A stretch of 14,291 nt of DNA from JAZDOH01 sp043798815 (GCA_043798815.1 JAZDOH010000013.1:1-14291), one strand, 5' to 3'. Positions 1 through 7,028 are shown, numbered from the stretch's first letter. Translations and numbers: made by a program. The notes: generated by a model from the sequence alone, not told the origin.

Positions 1-957
1 AGCGTAGTAATCGCGTAAAAACGCTTCCATCACCTCTACGGGCGAGTCTTCCCCTTCCGATACAAACCGCTCTGAAGAAAGGAGCTTGCCTCCGCGGATT
101 TGGAAAAGGACGAAATAGTTTTTCCCTAAATCCTCCGCAAACGCGATCACATCGCGATTGGGCATGGCGGTATCGGTGATGAGTTGTTTTTGCGCGGCGC
201 GTTCAATGGCGGAAACCTGATCGCGAAGCGCTGCGGCCCGTTCGAATTTTTTCTCAATCGCTAGCTCCATCATCTGCCGCCTCAACGCTTCCAAAGCCGG
301 TTTGTAATTCCCGGCCAAAAAATCCGTAACCGCTTCTATCTGCTTTCGATATTCCTCCGGTGTCACCATGCCCGCGCAAGGACCCGTGCAGCGCTTGATG
401 TGAAAGTCCAAGCAAGGCCGTTTGGCCGGAGAATGGCCGATGCGAACCGCGACTCTCGCCCCTGGAAGCGGCGTGCCCTGAGGATTGAGGCGAAGGTTTT
501 TAACACTGCAGAGCTTAAAAATCTTTTTGACGGAATCCAAAAGTTCTTTTACGTCCGTGCCGTTGGTTTTGGGGCCAAAATATCGTGCACCGTCTTTTTC
601 AATGCGCCGCACGCTCGCCACCTCCGGATAATCCTGCCTCAAATCCACTCTGATGTACTGAAAATTCTTATCATCCCGCAGGCGTACATTGTAACGTGGC
701 TGGAGTTCTTTTATGAGATTATCTTCGAGTATCAGGGATTCTACTTCATTGTTCGTTTCAATCCATTCGACTGTACGCGCGTGTTCCAGCATTTTTTGGA
801 TACGAGAAGATTGATCACTCGATTTTTGAACGTACGACTTGAGCCGATTCCGCAGCTGTTTGGCTTTTCCCACATACAACACCTCCCCTTTTTCATTCAG
901 GAACTTATAAACCCCAGGTCCAGTTGGCGCTTTGGCGATGAGTTTGGCTATCCTCAT
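1..957 (-). CDS. uvrC: UvrABC excinuclease subunit C, N-terminal part (gene runs off the left edge)
   Basis: UvrC makes the two incisions around a DNA lesion in nucleotide excision repair after UvrA/UvrB damage recognition. The visible 319 residues hold a GIY-YIG nuclease domain (GVY at residues 15-17, YVG at 28-30, the ESLILEDNLIK helix with its acidic residue near 78). A Cys cluster follows (C150, C182, C190, C194) and then a UVR helical hairpin (about 223-252) that contacts UvrB. The RNase H-like C-terminal nuclease lies beyond the window. C182-C190-C194 keep the CX7CX3C spacing I recall for the UvrC iron-sulfur cluster. The gap from C150 to C182 (31 residues) is longer than the CX11C I recall from E. 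coli. I chose the ATG at 957, which puts 12 residues before PGV as in relatives; an in-frame GTG at 978 is an alternative. Neither has a Shine-Dalgarno motif. The gene is divergent from the kinase-like gene. Confidence 0.96.
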   Translation of the reverse strand, partial: MRIAKLIAKAPTGPGVYKFLNEKGEVLYVGKAKQLRNRLKSYVQKSSDQSSRIQKMLEHARTVEWIETNNEVESLILEDNLIKELQPRYNVRLRDDKNFQYIRVDLRQDYPEVASVRRIEKDGARYFGPKTNGTDVKELLDSVKKIFKLCSVKNLRLNPQGTPLPGARVAVRIGHSPAKRPCLDFHIKRCTGPCAGMVTPEEYRKQIEAVTDFLAGNYKPALEALRRQMMELAIEKKFERAAALRDQVSAIERAAQKQLITDTAMPNRDVIAFAEDLGKNYFVLFQIRGGKLLSSERFVSEGEDSPVEVMEAFLRDYYA

Positions 958-1003
958 TTTTAAAGGCAATTGTTTCACGGATTCATATTAGTGAGAGGAG
1001 GCG

Positions 1004-1009
1004 TATAAT
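1004..1009 (+). promoter_or_regulatory. Probable -10 box of the kinase-like gene
   Basis: A perfect TATAAT lies 22 bases before the ATG at 1031, which would give an RNA leader of about 15 bases. No convincing -35 hexamer is seen at 16-18 bases spacing. Confidence 0.45.
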
Positions 1010-1030
1010 GGCAATCGAATTTAAATCTTT

Positions 1031-1663
1031 ATGATCTATCTTGTTGGCGGGCCGCCACGATGCGGCAAAACAATGTTGGCCAAAGTTATGTCCAGACACT
1101 GGGGAATCCCCTGGATTTCCTGCGATACTCTGCAGGTGATTACAGGTAAGTACATGACCTCTAAACAATGGAGAAAAACTCACCCCTATTCACTATTACG
1201 AAACAAATTAAAAACAAATGATGCATTCTACGCCCAGCTTTCTCCGCAAAAAATTGTCAGTGTTTTGCGACGTCAGGCCAAGCCTACGTTTCCTGCCATC
1301 GATATGGCATCCATTTGCGAAATCGCCGATGGCAATAGTTATATTATAGAGGGTTATCATATCGAACCTAGCTTTGCTTATAAACTCATCAAAAAATACG
1401 GACGAAAAAATATCAAAGCCATTTTTCTTACCAAACACAATGCCGAGAGATTTGCAGTCGATGTGCATAAGAGCACTACTCCCAACGACTGGCTCATTGT
1501 GGGAACTAGAAAGCCGATAACTTTTCTTAAAGTTGGTCAAATGGTTGCCCTGTACAGCCGCTATTTTGAAAAGGAGGCCAAAAAGTACAAATTTAAAGTA
1601 TTGAATATGGATCAAAATTTTAAAAAACAACTGAGCGTGGCCGTAAAATATTTACAATCCTAA
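1031..1663 (+). CDS. Small P-loop kinase-like (AAA-type) nucleotide-binding protein
   Basis: The 210-residue product opens directly with a Walker A motif, GPPRCGKT at residues 7-14. This is typical of small-molecule or nucleotide kinases whose first strand is at the N-terminus. A hydrophobic strand ending in acidic residues (SYIIEGYHI, about 103-111) may hold a Walker B-like or substrate-binding carboxylate. A further strand, KAIFL, follows. The substrate cannot be told; 2-phosphoglycerate-kinase-like and shikimate/adenylate-kinase-like P-loop families are possible relatives. The codon make-up is more AT-rich than in the housekeeping genes. The gene starts 74 bases from the uvrC start on the other strand and has no Shine-Dalgarno motif. 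It ends 73 bases before the next gene, which has its own promoter, so it is probably a single-gene unit. Confidence 0.75.
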   Translation: MIYLVGGPPRCGKTMLAKVMSRHWGIPWISCDTLQVITGKYMTSKQWRKTHPYSLLRNKLKTNDAFYAQLSPQKIVSVLRRQAKPTFPAIDMASICEIADGNSYIIEGYHIEPSFAYKLIKKYGRKNIKAIFLTKHNAERFAVDVHKSTTPNDWLIVGTRKPITFLKVGQMVALYSRYFEKEAKKYKFKVLNMDQNFKKQLSVAVKYLQS

Positions 1664-1677
1664 AAAATGAATTTCTC

Positions 1678-1706
1678 TTGACGGGTGAACAGATATTTAC
1701 TACACT
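1678..1706 (+). promoter_or_regulatory. Sigma70-type promoter of the DinD-like gene
   Basis: TTGACG (1678-1683) and TACACT (1701-1706) are separated by exactly 17 bases. The predicted start of RNA is near 1713, about 24 bases before the ATG at 1737. I see no clear LexA-type palindrome over it, although E. coli DinD is SOS-induced. Confidence 0.65.
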
Positions 1707-1736
1707 GGAGGTATTATTAAGTAATTTAAAGAAATT

Positions 1737-2561
1737 ATGGAAACAACCAAAATAGCCCTTTTTAAGGGGAAAACCATTCGCAAAACCATTCACAACAATG
1801 AATGGTGGTTTTCAGTGGTGGATGTAATAGAAGCTCTCACTGACAGTTCGGATCCGAATGATTACTGGTATAGAATGAAAACCCGTGTGAAAAGCGAGGA
1901 TGGTTTTGAACTATCGACAATTTGTCGATGGTTGAAATTGCAAGCGCCTGATGGAAAAATGCGCGAAACTGATTGCGCTAATACCGAAAGTATTTTCCGT
2001 ATTATTCAATCCATCCCCTCACCAAAGGCGGAACCTTTTAAGCGATGGCTTGCAAAAGTCGGTTACGAGCGGGTTCAGGAAATAGAAAATCCTGAACTGG
2101 CGACTCAGCGGACTCGGATGCTCTACAAGCTCAAAGGCTACAGCGATGGATGGATCGAAAAACGTATACGCGGAATCGCGATCCGAGAAGAGCTGACGGA
2201 GGAATGGCAAAAGCGCGGCGCAAAACAGGAACATGATTACGGCATCCTTACAGCTGAAATTTCCAAAGCTACCTTCGACGTGACACCTTCCGAACATAAA
2301 AAACTTAAAGGATTGAAACGCGAAAACCTGCGCGATCACATGAATGATTTAGAATTAATTTTTAACATGCTAGGCGAGCGCGCCACTACAGAAATTCATC
2401 GTAACGAAAACTCACAAGGACTGCCAAAACTGAAAGAAGACGCTAAAGCCGGAGGCGACATTGCAGGTGGCGCACGGAAGCAATTGGAAAAAAAATTAGG
2501 ACGACCTATTATTTCCAAAGCTAATTACCTCAAAAATCCAGAAAATAAAAAACTTTTATGA
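1737..2561 (+). CDS. Bro-N domain protein, DinD-like
   Basis: The 274-residue protein opens with a Bro-N/antirepressor-type domain (residues about 4-110; NNEWWFSVVDVIEAL is the family's signature start). A C-terminal part (about 165-265) resembles E. coli DinD, with HKKLKGLKRENLRDHMNDLEL, then ATTEIHR, then an IAGGARKQLEKKLGRP helix. DinD is a DNA-damage-inducible protein; from memory it interferes with RecA filaments. Bro-N proteins also occur as phage antirepressors. The stop codon overlaps the start of the next gene by ATGA, so the two are probably translationally coupled. There is no Shine-Dalgarno motif. The family assignment is firm; the role here is not. It could be a chromosomal DinD homologue or a domesticated phage gene. 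Confidence 0.88.
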   Translation: METTKIALFKGKTIRKTIHNNEWWFSVVDVIEALTDSSDPNDYWYRMKTRVKSEDGFELSTICRWLKLQAPDGKMRETDCANTESIFRIIQSIPSPKAEPFKRWLAKVGYERVQEIENPELATQRTRMLYKLKGYSDGWIEKRIRGIAIREELTEEWQKRGAKQEHDYGILTAEISKATFDVTPSEHKKLKGLKRENLRDHMNDLELIFNMLGERATTEIHRNENSQGLPKLKEDAKAGGDIAGGARKQLEKKLGRPIISKANYLKNPENKKLL

Positions 2562-3456
2562 ACCTTCACGACTCCATACTCAAAACCATTGCCTTCTTTA
2601 ATCTTTTTGATTTCCCGCTTACAGCGGAAGAAATTAAGGATTATTTGTACCAGTATGACAAGCCTGTCCACATTGCAGAGGTTAAAGGAGTACTCGCGGA
2701 ACTTGTGGCGGATGGTAAATTAGAGGCAATCAAAGATTTTTTTGTGCTAAAAGACCGTGCAAACCTGCCCGAAATCCGTAAATCCCGTAAATTCATCGCG
2801 GAAAAGTTCTGGAACCGCGTGAAGTTTCATCTGAATATGATGCGGCATGTGCCATTCATCCGTCTGGTCGCCGTGTGCAACAATCTGGCTTACGACAACG
2901 TGAATGAGCAATCGGATATTGATCTTTTTGTGGTCACCGAACCGAAGCATTTGTGGACGGCACGGTTTTTTCTGACGGCGCTACTCCACTTCTTTGGGGT
3001 TCGGAGATATGGCGACAAAGTGGCCGGACGATTCTGCCTGAGCTTTTTTGTAACCACGGAAAAACTGGATGTCGGCGAGCTACAAATCAAGCCGGAGGAT
3101 CCATACTTGGCCTATTGGACTCAAACGCTAGCTCCGTTTTATGGAGAAGCAACGTATGAGGAATTTAAGAACGCGAATACGGACTGGCTCCGCGAGCGTT
3201 ACGGACTTGTGTTTTCAGATTCCGCCAAGCGCCATCTTTATGATTTTAAACCAACCTGGCTAAAGCGATTTTTGGAAATTGGTTCGAAAACTTCCTTAAA
3301 AAGACGTTCAAAAAGAAAACTTTGGCCTCTCATGCCAAACTCGGCTCCGAGGCAAGCGTGATTGTAAGCGATGACATGCTTAAATTTCACAATCACGACC
3401 GGCGGAAGGAATATTATGAAGCTTGGGGTGAAAGAGCCTCTTCCACCGTTTCATAA
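2558..3456 (+). pseudogene. Winged-helix plus nucleotidyltransferase-like protein, frameshifted near the C-terminus
   Basis: As read, the frame from 2558 stops at 3361 (267 residues). Residues 1-65 look like a winged-helix domain (FPLTAEEIKDYL, LAELVADGKLE). Residues about 100-215 look like a Pol-beta nucleotidyltransferase core with SDIDLFVVT at 119-127. The usual catalytic GS is replaced by CNN at 107-109, so activity is doubtful. From about 3268 the similarity moves to the -1 frame, which reads FGNWFENFLKKTFKKK and ends with LKFHNHDRRKEYYEAW before TAA at 3454-3456. That tail fits the family better than the in-frame tail TSLKRRSKRKLWPLMPN. One extra T in the T5 run at 3269-3273 would restore a protein of about 299 residues. 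The gene overlaps the DinD-like gene by 4 bases and, when repaired, the STAS gene tail to tail by 43 bases. A sequencing error or a recent mutation are both possible. Confidence 0.75.
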
Positions 3457-3773
3457 TACGAAATGATGCTGGTGAGGCCGATCAGATTGATGACGTCCAT
3501 GACGGCTTCTTGCGCTTGAGTAAGCACTAGTTTGCGATGGTCTTTGGCTAAATGCGTGTGCACGGAAACCAGGTAGCCAATGCCTTTGGAGTTGATGAAT
3601 TTGAGGTTTTTAAAATCAAAAACCAGGGTTTTAATGGAAGAATCATTCAAAAGCGGCGTCAGATCCTTGCGCGCCTGTTCCACATTGGTTTCATCCATTT
3701 CACCCGCAAAAGAAACCACTTTCGCCTCTGGCTTGGGACTGTCGGAAATTTTGATGATGAGTTCAGAGGTCAT
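3414..3773 (-). CDS. STAS-domain protein, anti-sigma-factor-antagonist type
   Basis: At 119 residues this is one STAS domain, the usual size of SpoIIAA/RsbV-like antagonists. These bind an anti-sigma kinase and are switched off by phosphorylation of a conserved serine. The fold pattern is visible: VVSFAGEMDETNVEQ (residues 19-33), the KTLVFDFKNLKFINSKGIGYLV strand-loop-helix (48-69) with the candidate phospho-serine S62, and the final EEAL helix. No RsbW/SpoIIAB-type kinase or PP2C phosphatase gene is in the window, so the partner is unknown. Slow STAS regulators of membrane or envelope processes are an alternative. The gene is divergent from trpS, with interleaved promoters, and converges on the nucleotidyltransferase-like gene. 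Confidence 0.87.
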   Translation of the reverse strand: MTSELIIKISDSPKPEAKVVSFAGEMDETNVEQARKDLTPLLNDSSIKTLVFDFKNLKFINSKGIGYLVSVHTHLAKDHRKLVLTQAQEAVMDVINLIGLTSIISYYETVEEALSPQAS

Positions 3774-3796
3774 GATTTTTGTGTGATTTCTTATCT

Positions 3797-3826
3797 ATTC
3801 TACCAATTCCGATTGACCGCCAGCAA
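3797..3826 (-). promoter_or_regulatory. Possible promoter of the STAS gene
   Basis: Read on the minus strand, TTGCTG (3826-3821) and TAGAAT (3802-3797) are 18 bases apart, and the ATG follows 23 bases after the -10 box. It overlaps the trpS promoter on the opposite strand, so the two polymerases cannot bind together. Confidence 0.4.
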
Positions 3827-3842
3827 GGACTTTTGTTACAGT
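3813..3842 (+). promoter_or_regulatory. Probable promoter of trpS
   Basis: TTGACC (3813-3818) and TACAGT (3837-3842) lie 18 bases apart. RNA would start near 3849, only about 4 bases before the ATG at 3853, making an almost leaderless mRNA. This also argues against the upstream in-frame TTG at 3847 as the start. Confidence 0.5.
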
Positions 3843-3852
3843 CGGGTTGTCT

Positions 3853-4824
3853 ATGAAAAAACGTGTCTTTACGGGGATTCAGCCTTCAGGGCGGCTTCAC
3901 ATCGGAAATTACTTCGGGACGATCAAGCGGATGGTGGAATACCAGGAGAAGAGCGATCTTTTTTTGTTCATTGCCAATTTGCATTCGCTGACCACAGTGA
4001 ATGATGCCAAAGAACTCAAAGCCATGACTCTCATGGCCGCCGGGGACATGCTGGCGCTGGGAATTGATCCTGAAAAGAGTTACTTTTGGGTGCAGTCGGA
4101 TGTGCCGGAGGTGGCGGAGCTGGCGTGGATTTTATCGTGTGTCACCCCCATGAGATTGCTCGAACGAGCCACGAGCTTTAAAGATAAAATCGCCAAAGGG
4201 CTTCAGCCTAATGTGGGGCTCTTTAATTATCCGGTTCTCCAGGCGGCGGACATTCTGGCCACGCAATCTCACCTTATTCCAGTAGGTAAAGACCAAAAAC
4301 AGCATATTGAAATGGCGCGGGACATCGCCATTAAGTTCAACCATACGTTTGGCGAAGTCTTTGTTATACCCGATGTTGAGATCCCCGAGGAGGTGGCCGT
4401 GATTCCCGGAACGGACGGACAGAAAATGAGCAAATCGTACAATAATGCCATTCCGATTTTTGCCACCGAGGCGGAATGGAAAAAAGCCGTGATGGGCATC
4501 GTGACTGACAGCAAAGGGGTGGAGGAATCCAAAGATCCCGAAACCAACACGATTTATCAACTGTACAAACTCATGGCCACGCCGGCAGAAGCCAAAGCGC
4601 TCGCGGATCGGTTTCTAAAAGGCTGGTTGGGTTACGGCGATGCTAAAAAGATGCTTCTTGAAAAACTCGTCTCCACGTTTGAGCCTTATGCCAAAAAACG
4701 AAAATATTATGAAGATCATCCCGAGGAAGTGGAGCGCCTGTTGCAGGCCGGAGCGGAAAAGGTTCGCAAAATCACCTTAAAAACCATGGAACAAGTCAGA
4801 AAAGCCACGGGGCTGAGATATTGA
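3853..4824 (+). CDS. trpS: Tryptophanyl-tRNA synthetase
   Basis: This class I aminoacyl-tRNA synthetase charges tRNA-Trp with tryptophan using ATP. At 323 residues it is normal length for bacterial TrpS. The class I signatures are both present: HIGN at residues 16-19 (after FTGIQPSGRL) and KMSKS at 191-195 (in GTDGQKMSKSYNN). The Rossmann core and C-terminal helical anticodon-binding part (TNTIYQLYKLM onward) are intact. I chose ATG 3853 because MKKRVFTGIQPSG matches the usual N-terminus; an in-frame TTG at 3847 would add two residues. It is followed after 35 bases by pyrG, which has its own promoter. Confidence 0.97.
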   Translation: MKKRVFTGIQPSGRLHIGNYFGTIKRMVEYQEKSDLFLFIANLHSLTTVNDAKELKAMTLMAAGDMLALGIDPEKSYFWVQSDVPEVAELAWILSCVTPMRLLERATSFKDKIAKGLQPNVGLFNYPVLQAADILATQSHLIPVGKDQKQHIEMARDIAIKFNHTFGEVFVIPDVEIPEEVAVIPGTDGQKMSKSYNNAIPIFATEAEWKKAVMGIVTDSKGVEESKDPETNTIYQLYKLMATPAEAKALADRFLKGWLGYGDAKKMLLEKLVSTFEPYAKKRKYYEDHPEEVERLLQAGAEKVRKITLKTMEQVRKATGLRY

Positions 4825-4825
4825 T

Positions 4826-4853
4826 TTGATTTTGTTTTTTGGTTGTGTATAAA
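4826..4853 (+). promoter_or_regulatory. Promoter of pyrG predicting a leaderless mRNA
   Basis: TTGATT (4826-4831) and TATAAA (4848-4853) are 16 bases apart and fill the whole gap between trpS and pyrG. Counting seven bases on from the -10 box places the first RNA base on the A of the pyrG ATG (4860). No room is left for a leader, a Shine-Dalgarno site or the C-tract pausing control known from Gram-positive pyrG leaders. Confidence 0.55.
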
Positions 4854-4859
4854 TAGGTT

Positions 4860-6455
4860 ATGCCAAAGTACATTTTCGTCACCGGTGGCGTGTGCTCATC
4901 CTTGGGAAAAGGGATCACCATCGCCTCCATCGGTCATTTACTGAAAGCTTCGGGAGTCAAAGTGTTCATTCAAAAGCTCGACCCGTATTTGAATGTGGAT
5001 CCCGGAACCATGAGCCCGTTCCAGCATGGGGAAGTGTACGTGACGGATGACGGAGCGGAGACGGATTTGGATTTGGGACATTACGAACGGTTTATCGACG
5101 AGCCACTTTCCCGCATGAGCTCCACGTCCACAGGGCAAATTTACCAGACGGTACTGGATCGTGAACGAAAAGGTGATTTTTTGGGAGGAACTATTCAAAT
5201 CGTTCCCCATATTACCGATGAGATCAAGCGCCGGATCCGCGACGCCGCCAAGACCAGCAAATGTGACGTGATGCTGTGTGAAATCGGCGGCACCGTGGGA
5301 GACATTGAAGGCCAGCCGTTTTTGGAAGCCATGCGGCAACTGCGGTACGAGGAAGGACGGAATGGAACGCTGTTTGTGCATGTTACCCTACTCCCATACC
5401 TCAAATCTTCCGGAGAACTCAAAACCAAGCCCACCCAGCTTTCCGTTCGCTCACTACAAAGCATGGGGATACATCCGGACGTCATTGTGGCTCGGGCGGA
5501 TGAGAAGATTGAGCAAAAACACTTGCTCAAAATTTCCCGATTCTGCGACGTGAGCGCTGAAGCGGTAATCCCAGCCCCCACGGTGCGCACTATTTACGAA
5601 GTGCCTCTCAATTTTCACAAAGCTAAGCTTGGAGAAACGATCGCGAAAAAACTAAAGCTTAAAATCCAAAAACCGGATCTCACCGGCTGGCAGGAAATGG
5701 TGCATCGCATCCGGACTTCTCAGGAGGAGATCCACATCGGATTGGCCGGTAAATACAACGAATTGGATGACGCGTACCTGTCCGTGATCGAATCGATAAA
5801 ATCCGCCGGTTACTTTCACCATCGCAAGTCAAAAATCATATGGATTGACGCGGAAAAAATCGAAGCCAATGATCCTCGGGAATGGAAACGCCTACGCGAA
5901 GTGGACGGAGTGGTGGTGCCAGGCGGATTCGGCATCCGCGGAACGGAGGGGAAGGTGCTTGTCGCGCAATATTGCCGCGAAAACAAAGTGCCTTACTTGG
6001 GATTGTGTTTGGGCGCGCAACTGATGACCATTGAATTCGCCCGCAATGTGGTTGGTATCAAAGGAGCCACTTCTGAAGAATTTTCTGCCAAAGCCAAACA
6101 CAAAGTCGTCCACTTCCTCCCAGGTCAAAGTGAAAAACGAGCCAAAGGAGGCACGTTGCGCCTTGGCTCCTGGCCCTGCCGTGTGCTCAAGAACACCCAC
6201 GCGTACAATGCCTACAAAACCAGCTTAATAAATGAACGCCATCGCCATCGCTACGAGTTTAATAACAAATACAAGACTCAGCTCGAAAAGCACGGCCTCA
6301 TCTTCTCGGGAATCTCTCCGGATCACGAGCTGATGGAAATTGTGGAAGTGAAAGATCACCCATTCATGGTTGGTTCTCAATTCCATCCTGAATTCAAATC
6401 CAGACCCAATCGACCGCATCCGCTGTTTAGGGAATTTATAAAGGCGGCACTGTAA
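4860..6455 (+). CDS. pyrG: CTP synthase (glutamine-hydrolysing)
   Basis: PyrG converts UTP, ATP and glutamine to CTP, the last step of pyrimidine nucleotide synthesis, in the cytoplasm. The 531 residues are complete (E. coli enzyme about 545). The N-terminal amidoligase domain shows the P-loop region TGGVCSSLGKGI (residues 8-19), DPYLNVDPGTMSP (41-53) and ETDLDLGHYERF (67-78). The C-terminal class I glutamine amidotransferase has GGFGIRG (355-361), the nucleophile C383 in GLCLGAQ, and H509 and E511 in QFHPE. The domain joint near KYNELDDAYLSVIESIKSA is intact. All catalytic residues are present, so the enzyme should be active. One mild oddity is VCSS in the P-loop region where relatives mostly have VVSS. 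The ATG at 4860 has no Shine-Dalgarno motif. Confidence 0.98.
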   Translation: MPKYIFVTGGVCSSLGKGITIASIGHLLKASGVKVFIQKLDPYLNVDPGTMSPFQHGEVYVTDDGAETDLDLGHYERFIDEPLSRMSSTSTGQIYQTVLDRERKGDFLGGTIQIVPHITDEIKRRIRDAAKTSKCDVMLCEIGGTVGDIEGQPFLEAMRQLRYEEGRNGTLFVHVTLLPYLKSSGELKTKPTQLSVRSLQSMGIHPDVIVARADEKIEQKHLLKISRFCDVSAEAVIPAPTVRTIYEVPLNFHKAKLGETIAKKLKLKIQKPDLTGWQEMVHRIRTSQEEIHIGLAGKYNELDDAYLSVIESIKSAGYFHHRKSKIIWIDAEKIEANDPREWKRLREVDGVVVPGGFGIRGTEGKVLVAQYCRENKVPYLGLCLGAQLMTIEFARNVVGIKGATSEEFSAKAKHKVVHFLPGQSEKRAKGGTLRLGSWPCRVLKNTHAYNAYKTSLINERHRHRYEFNNKYKTQLEKHGLIFSGISPDHELMEIVEVKDHPFMVGSQFHPEFKSRPNRPHPLFREFIKAAL

Positions 6456-6461
6456 AGCAAT

Positions 6462-6489
6462 TTGACAAAAAAAATAGTTGCTATATAAT
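6462..6489 (+). promoter_or_regulatory. Near-perfect consensus sigma70 promoter
   Basis: TTGACA (6462-6467) and TATAAT (6484-6489) are both exact consensus, with a 16-base, A-rich spacer. RNA should start near 6496, 24 bases before the ATG at 6520. It is the strongest promoter match in the window and begins 6 bases after the pyrG stop. Confidence 0.85.
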
Positions 6490-6519
6490 TTTCATCTTTA
6501 ATCTCTAACAATAATAACT

Positions 6520-6846
6520 ATGACATCCTCTCCAGGTGAAAGTGTTACGGTTGGAATTCAGAATGATGAAGGCAATCCACTGACAGTCACTGCTGTGATC
6601 GTCCAAGAAAGGAACCGGTTTTGTTTTCCTGATAATGTCACGCTTACAACTGCGGATGGGGTAAGTATTCCTGTTACTGAAGATCTTCGAAAACGTGCTA
6701 TATCAAGATTACTAGCAGAACGTAAAGACATATTCAGGCTATTGGGGAGCCGGGCTGCCTGCCTTTCGGTACTTGCCAGAATTGATGAAATAAGTAGAGA
6801 AAAAGAACGAAGTAGGCCGGCGTGGGATGATGCATGGAATTTTTAA
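6520..6846 (+). CDS. Hypothetical protein, 108 residues
   Basis: I do not recognise this protein. Residues 1-55 look strand-rich (SVTVGIQNDEGNPLTVTAVIV, then FCFPDNVTLTTADGVSIPV). Residues 56-98 look helical and strongly charged (EDLRKRAISRLLAERKDIFRLL, ARIDEISREKERSR). It ends in an acidic and aromatic tail, WDDAWNF. There is no signal peptide or membrane segment, so it is probably cytoplasmic. The consensus promoter just upstream supports a real, well-expressed gene. The ATG at 6520 is preceded by an A-rich leader without a Shine-Dalgarno motif. No partner gene lies beside it: pyrG is upstream with its own promoter, and rlmE converges from the right. Confidence 0.65.
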   Translation: MTSSPGESVTVGIQNDEGNPLTVTAVIVQERNRFCFPDNVTLTTADGVSIPVTEDLRKRAISRLLAERKDIFRLLGSRAACLSVLARIDEISREKERSRPAWDDAWNF

Positions 6847-6945
6847 CAACCTTATAAACCCCCAGGGCTTTGGCGACGTAAAAGAGGCGCTGCGAGGATC
6901 GCCAACTATTTGCATCATGTGCTTTGCATCATATTACTAAAAGCC

Positions 6946-6997
6946 TGGAGTCAGATCGATATAAAGTCGATATAAAATAGATATCAGATCGACTCCA
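6946..6997. repeat. Mosaic of direct and inverted repeats in the spacer before rlmE's 3' end
   Basis: TGGAGTC (6946-6952) and GACTCCA (6991-6997) form the outer inverted repeat. Inside lie two direct copies of TCAGATCGA (6951-6959, 6984-6992) and two of TCGATATAAA (6956-6965, 6967-6976) with an 11-base period, plus a third GATAT at 6980-6984. Apart from this, the 182-base spacer 6847-7028 holds only a TTGCATCAT direct repeat (6910-6918, 6924-6932) and no gene that I can see. There is no T tract, so it is not an ordinary intrinsic terminator. Confidence 0.7.
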
Positions 6998-7028
6998 TGT
7001 CTTTAAAGAGTACTGGCAAACATCCTAA

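Noticed and set aside
400..963. 187-codon open frame on the plus strand.
   Set aside because: It is the shadow of uvrC, whose GIY-YIG and Cys motifs are clear on the minus strand.
3262..3280. Programmed -1 ribosomal frameshifting in the nucleotidyltransferase-like gene.
   Set aside because: The site A TTT TTG is not a full XXXYYYZ slippery heptamer and no strong downstream stem is evident. A one-base indel in a T run is simpler.
3847..3852. TTG at 3847 as the trpS start.
   Set aside because: It lies at or before the predicted RNA start, and ATG 3853 gives the usual family N-terminus.
6855..6882. CTTATAAACCCC followed by TTTGGCGA, as at the start of uvrC (904-938), suggesting a broken uvrC copy.
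   Set aside because: Only two short blocks match, with different spacing (20 versus 3 bases), and no wider reading-frame similarity is visible. Chance is a sufficient explanation.
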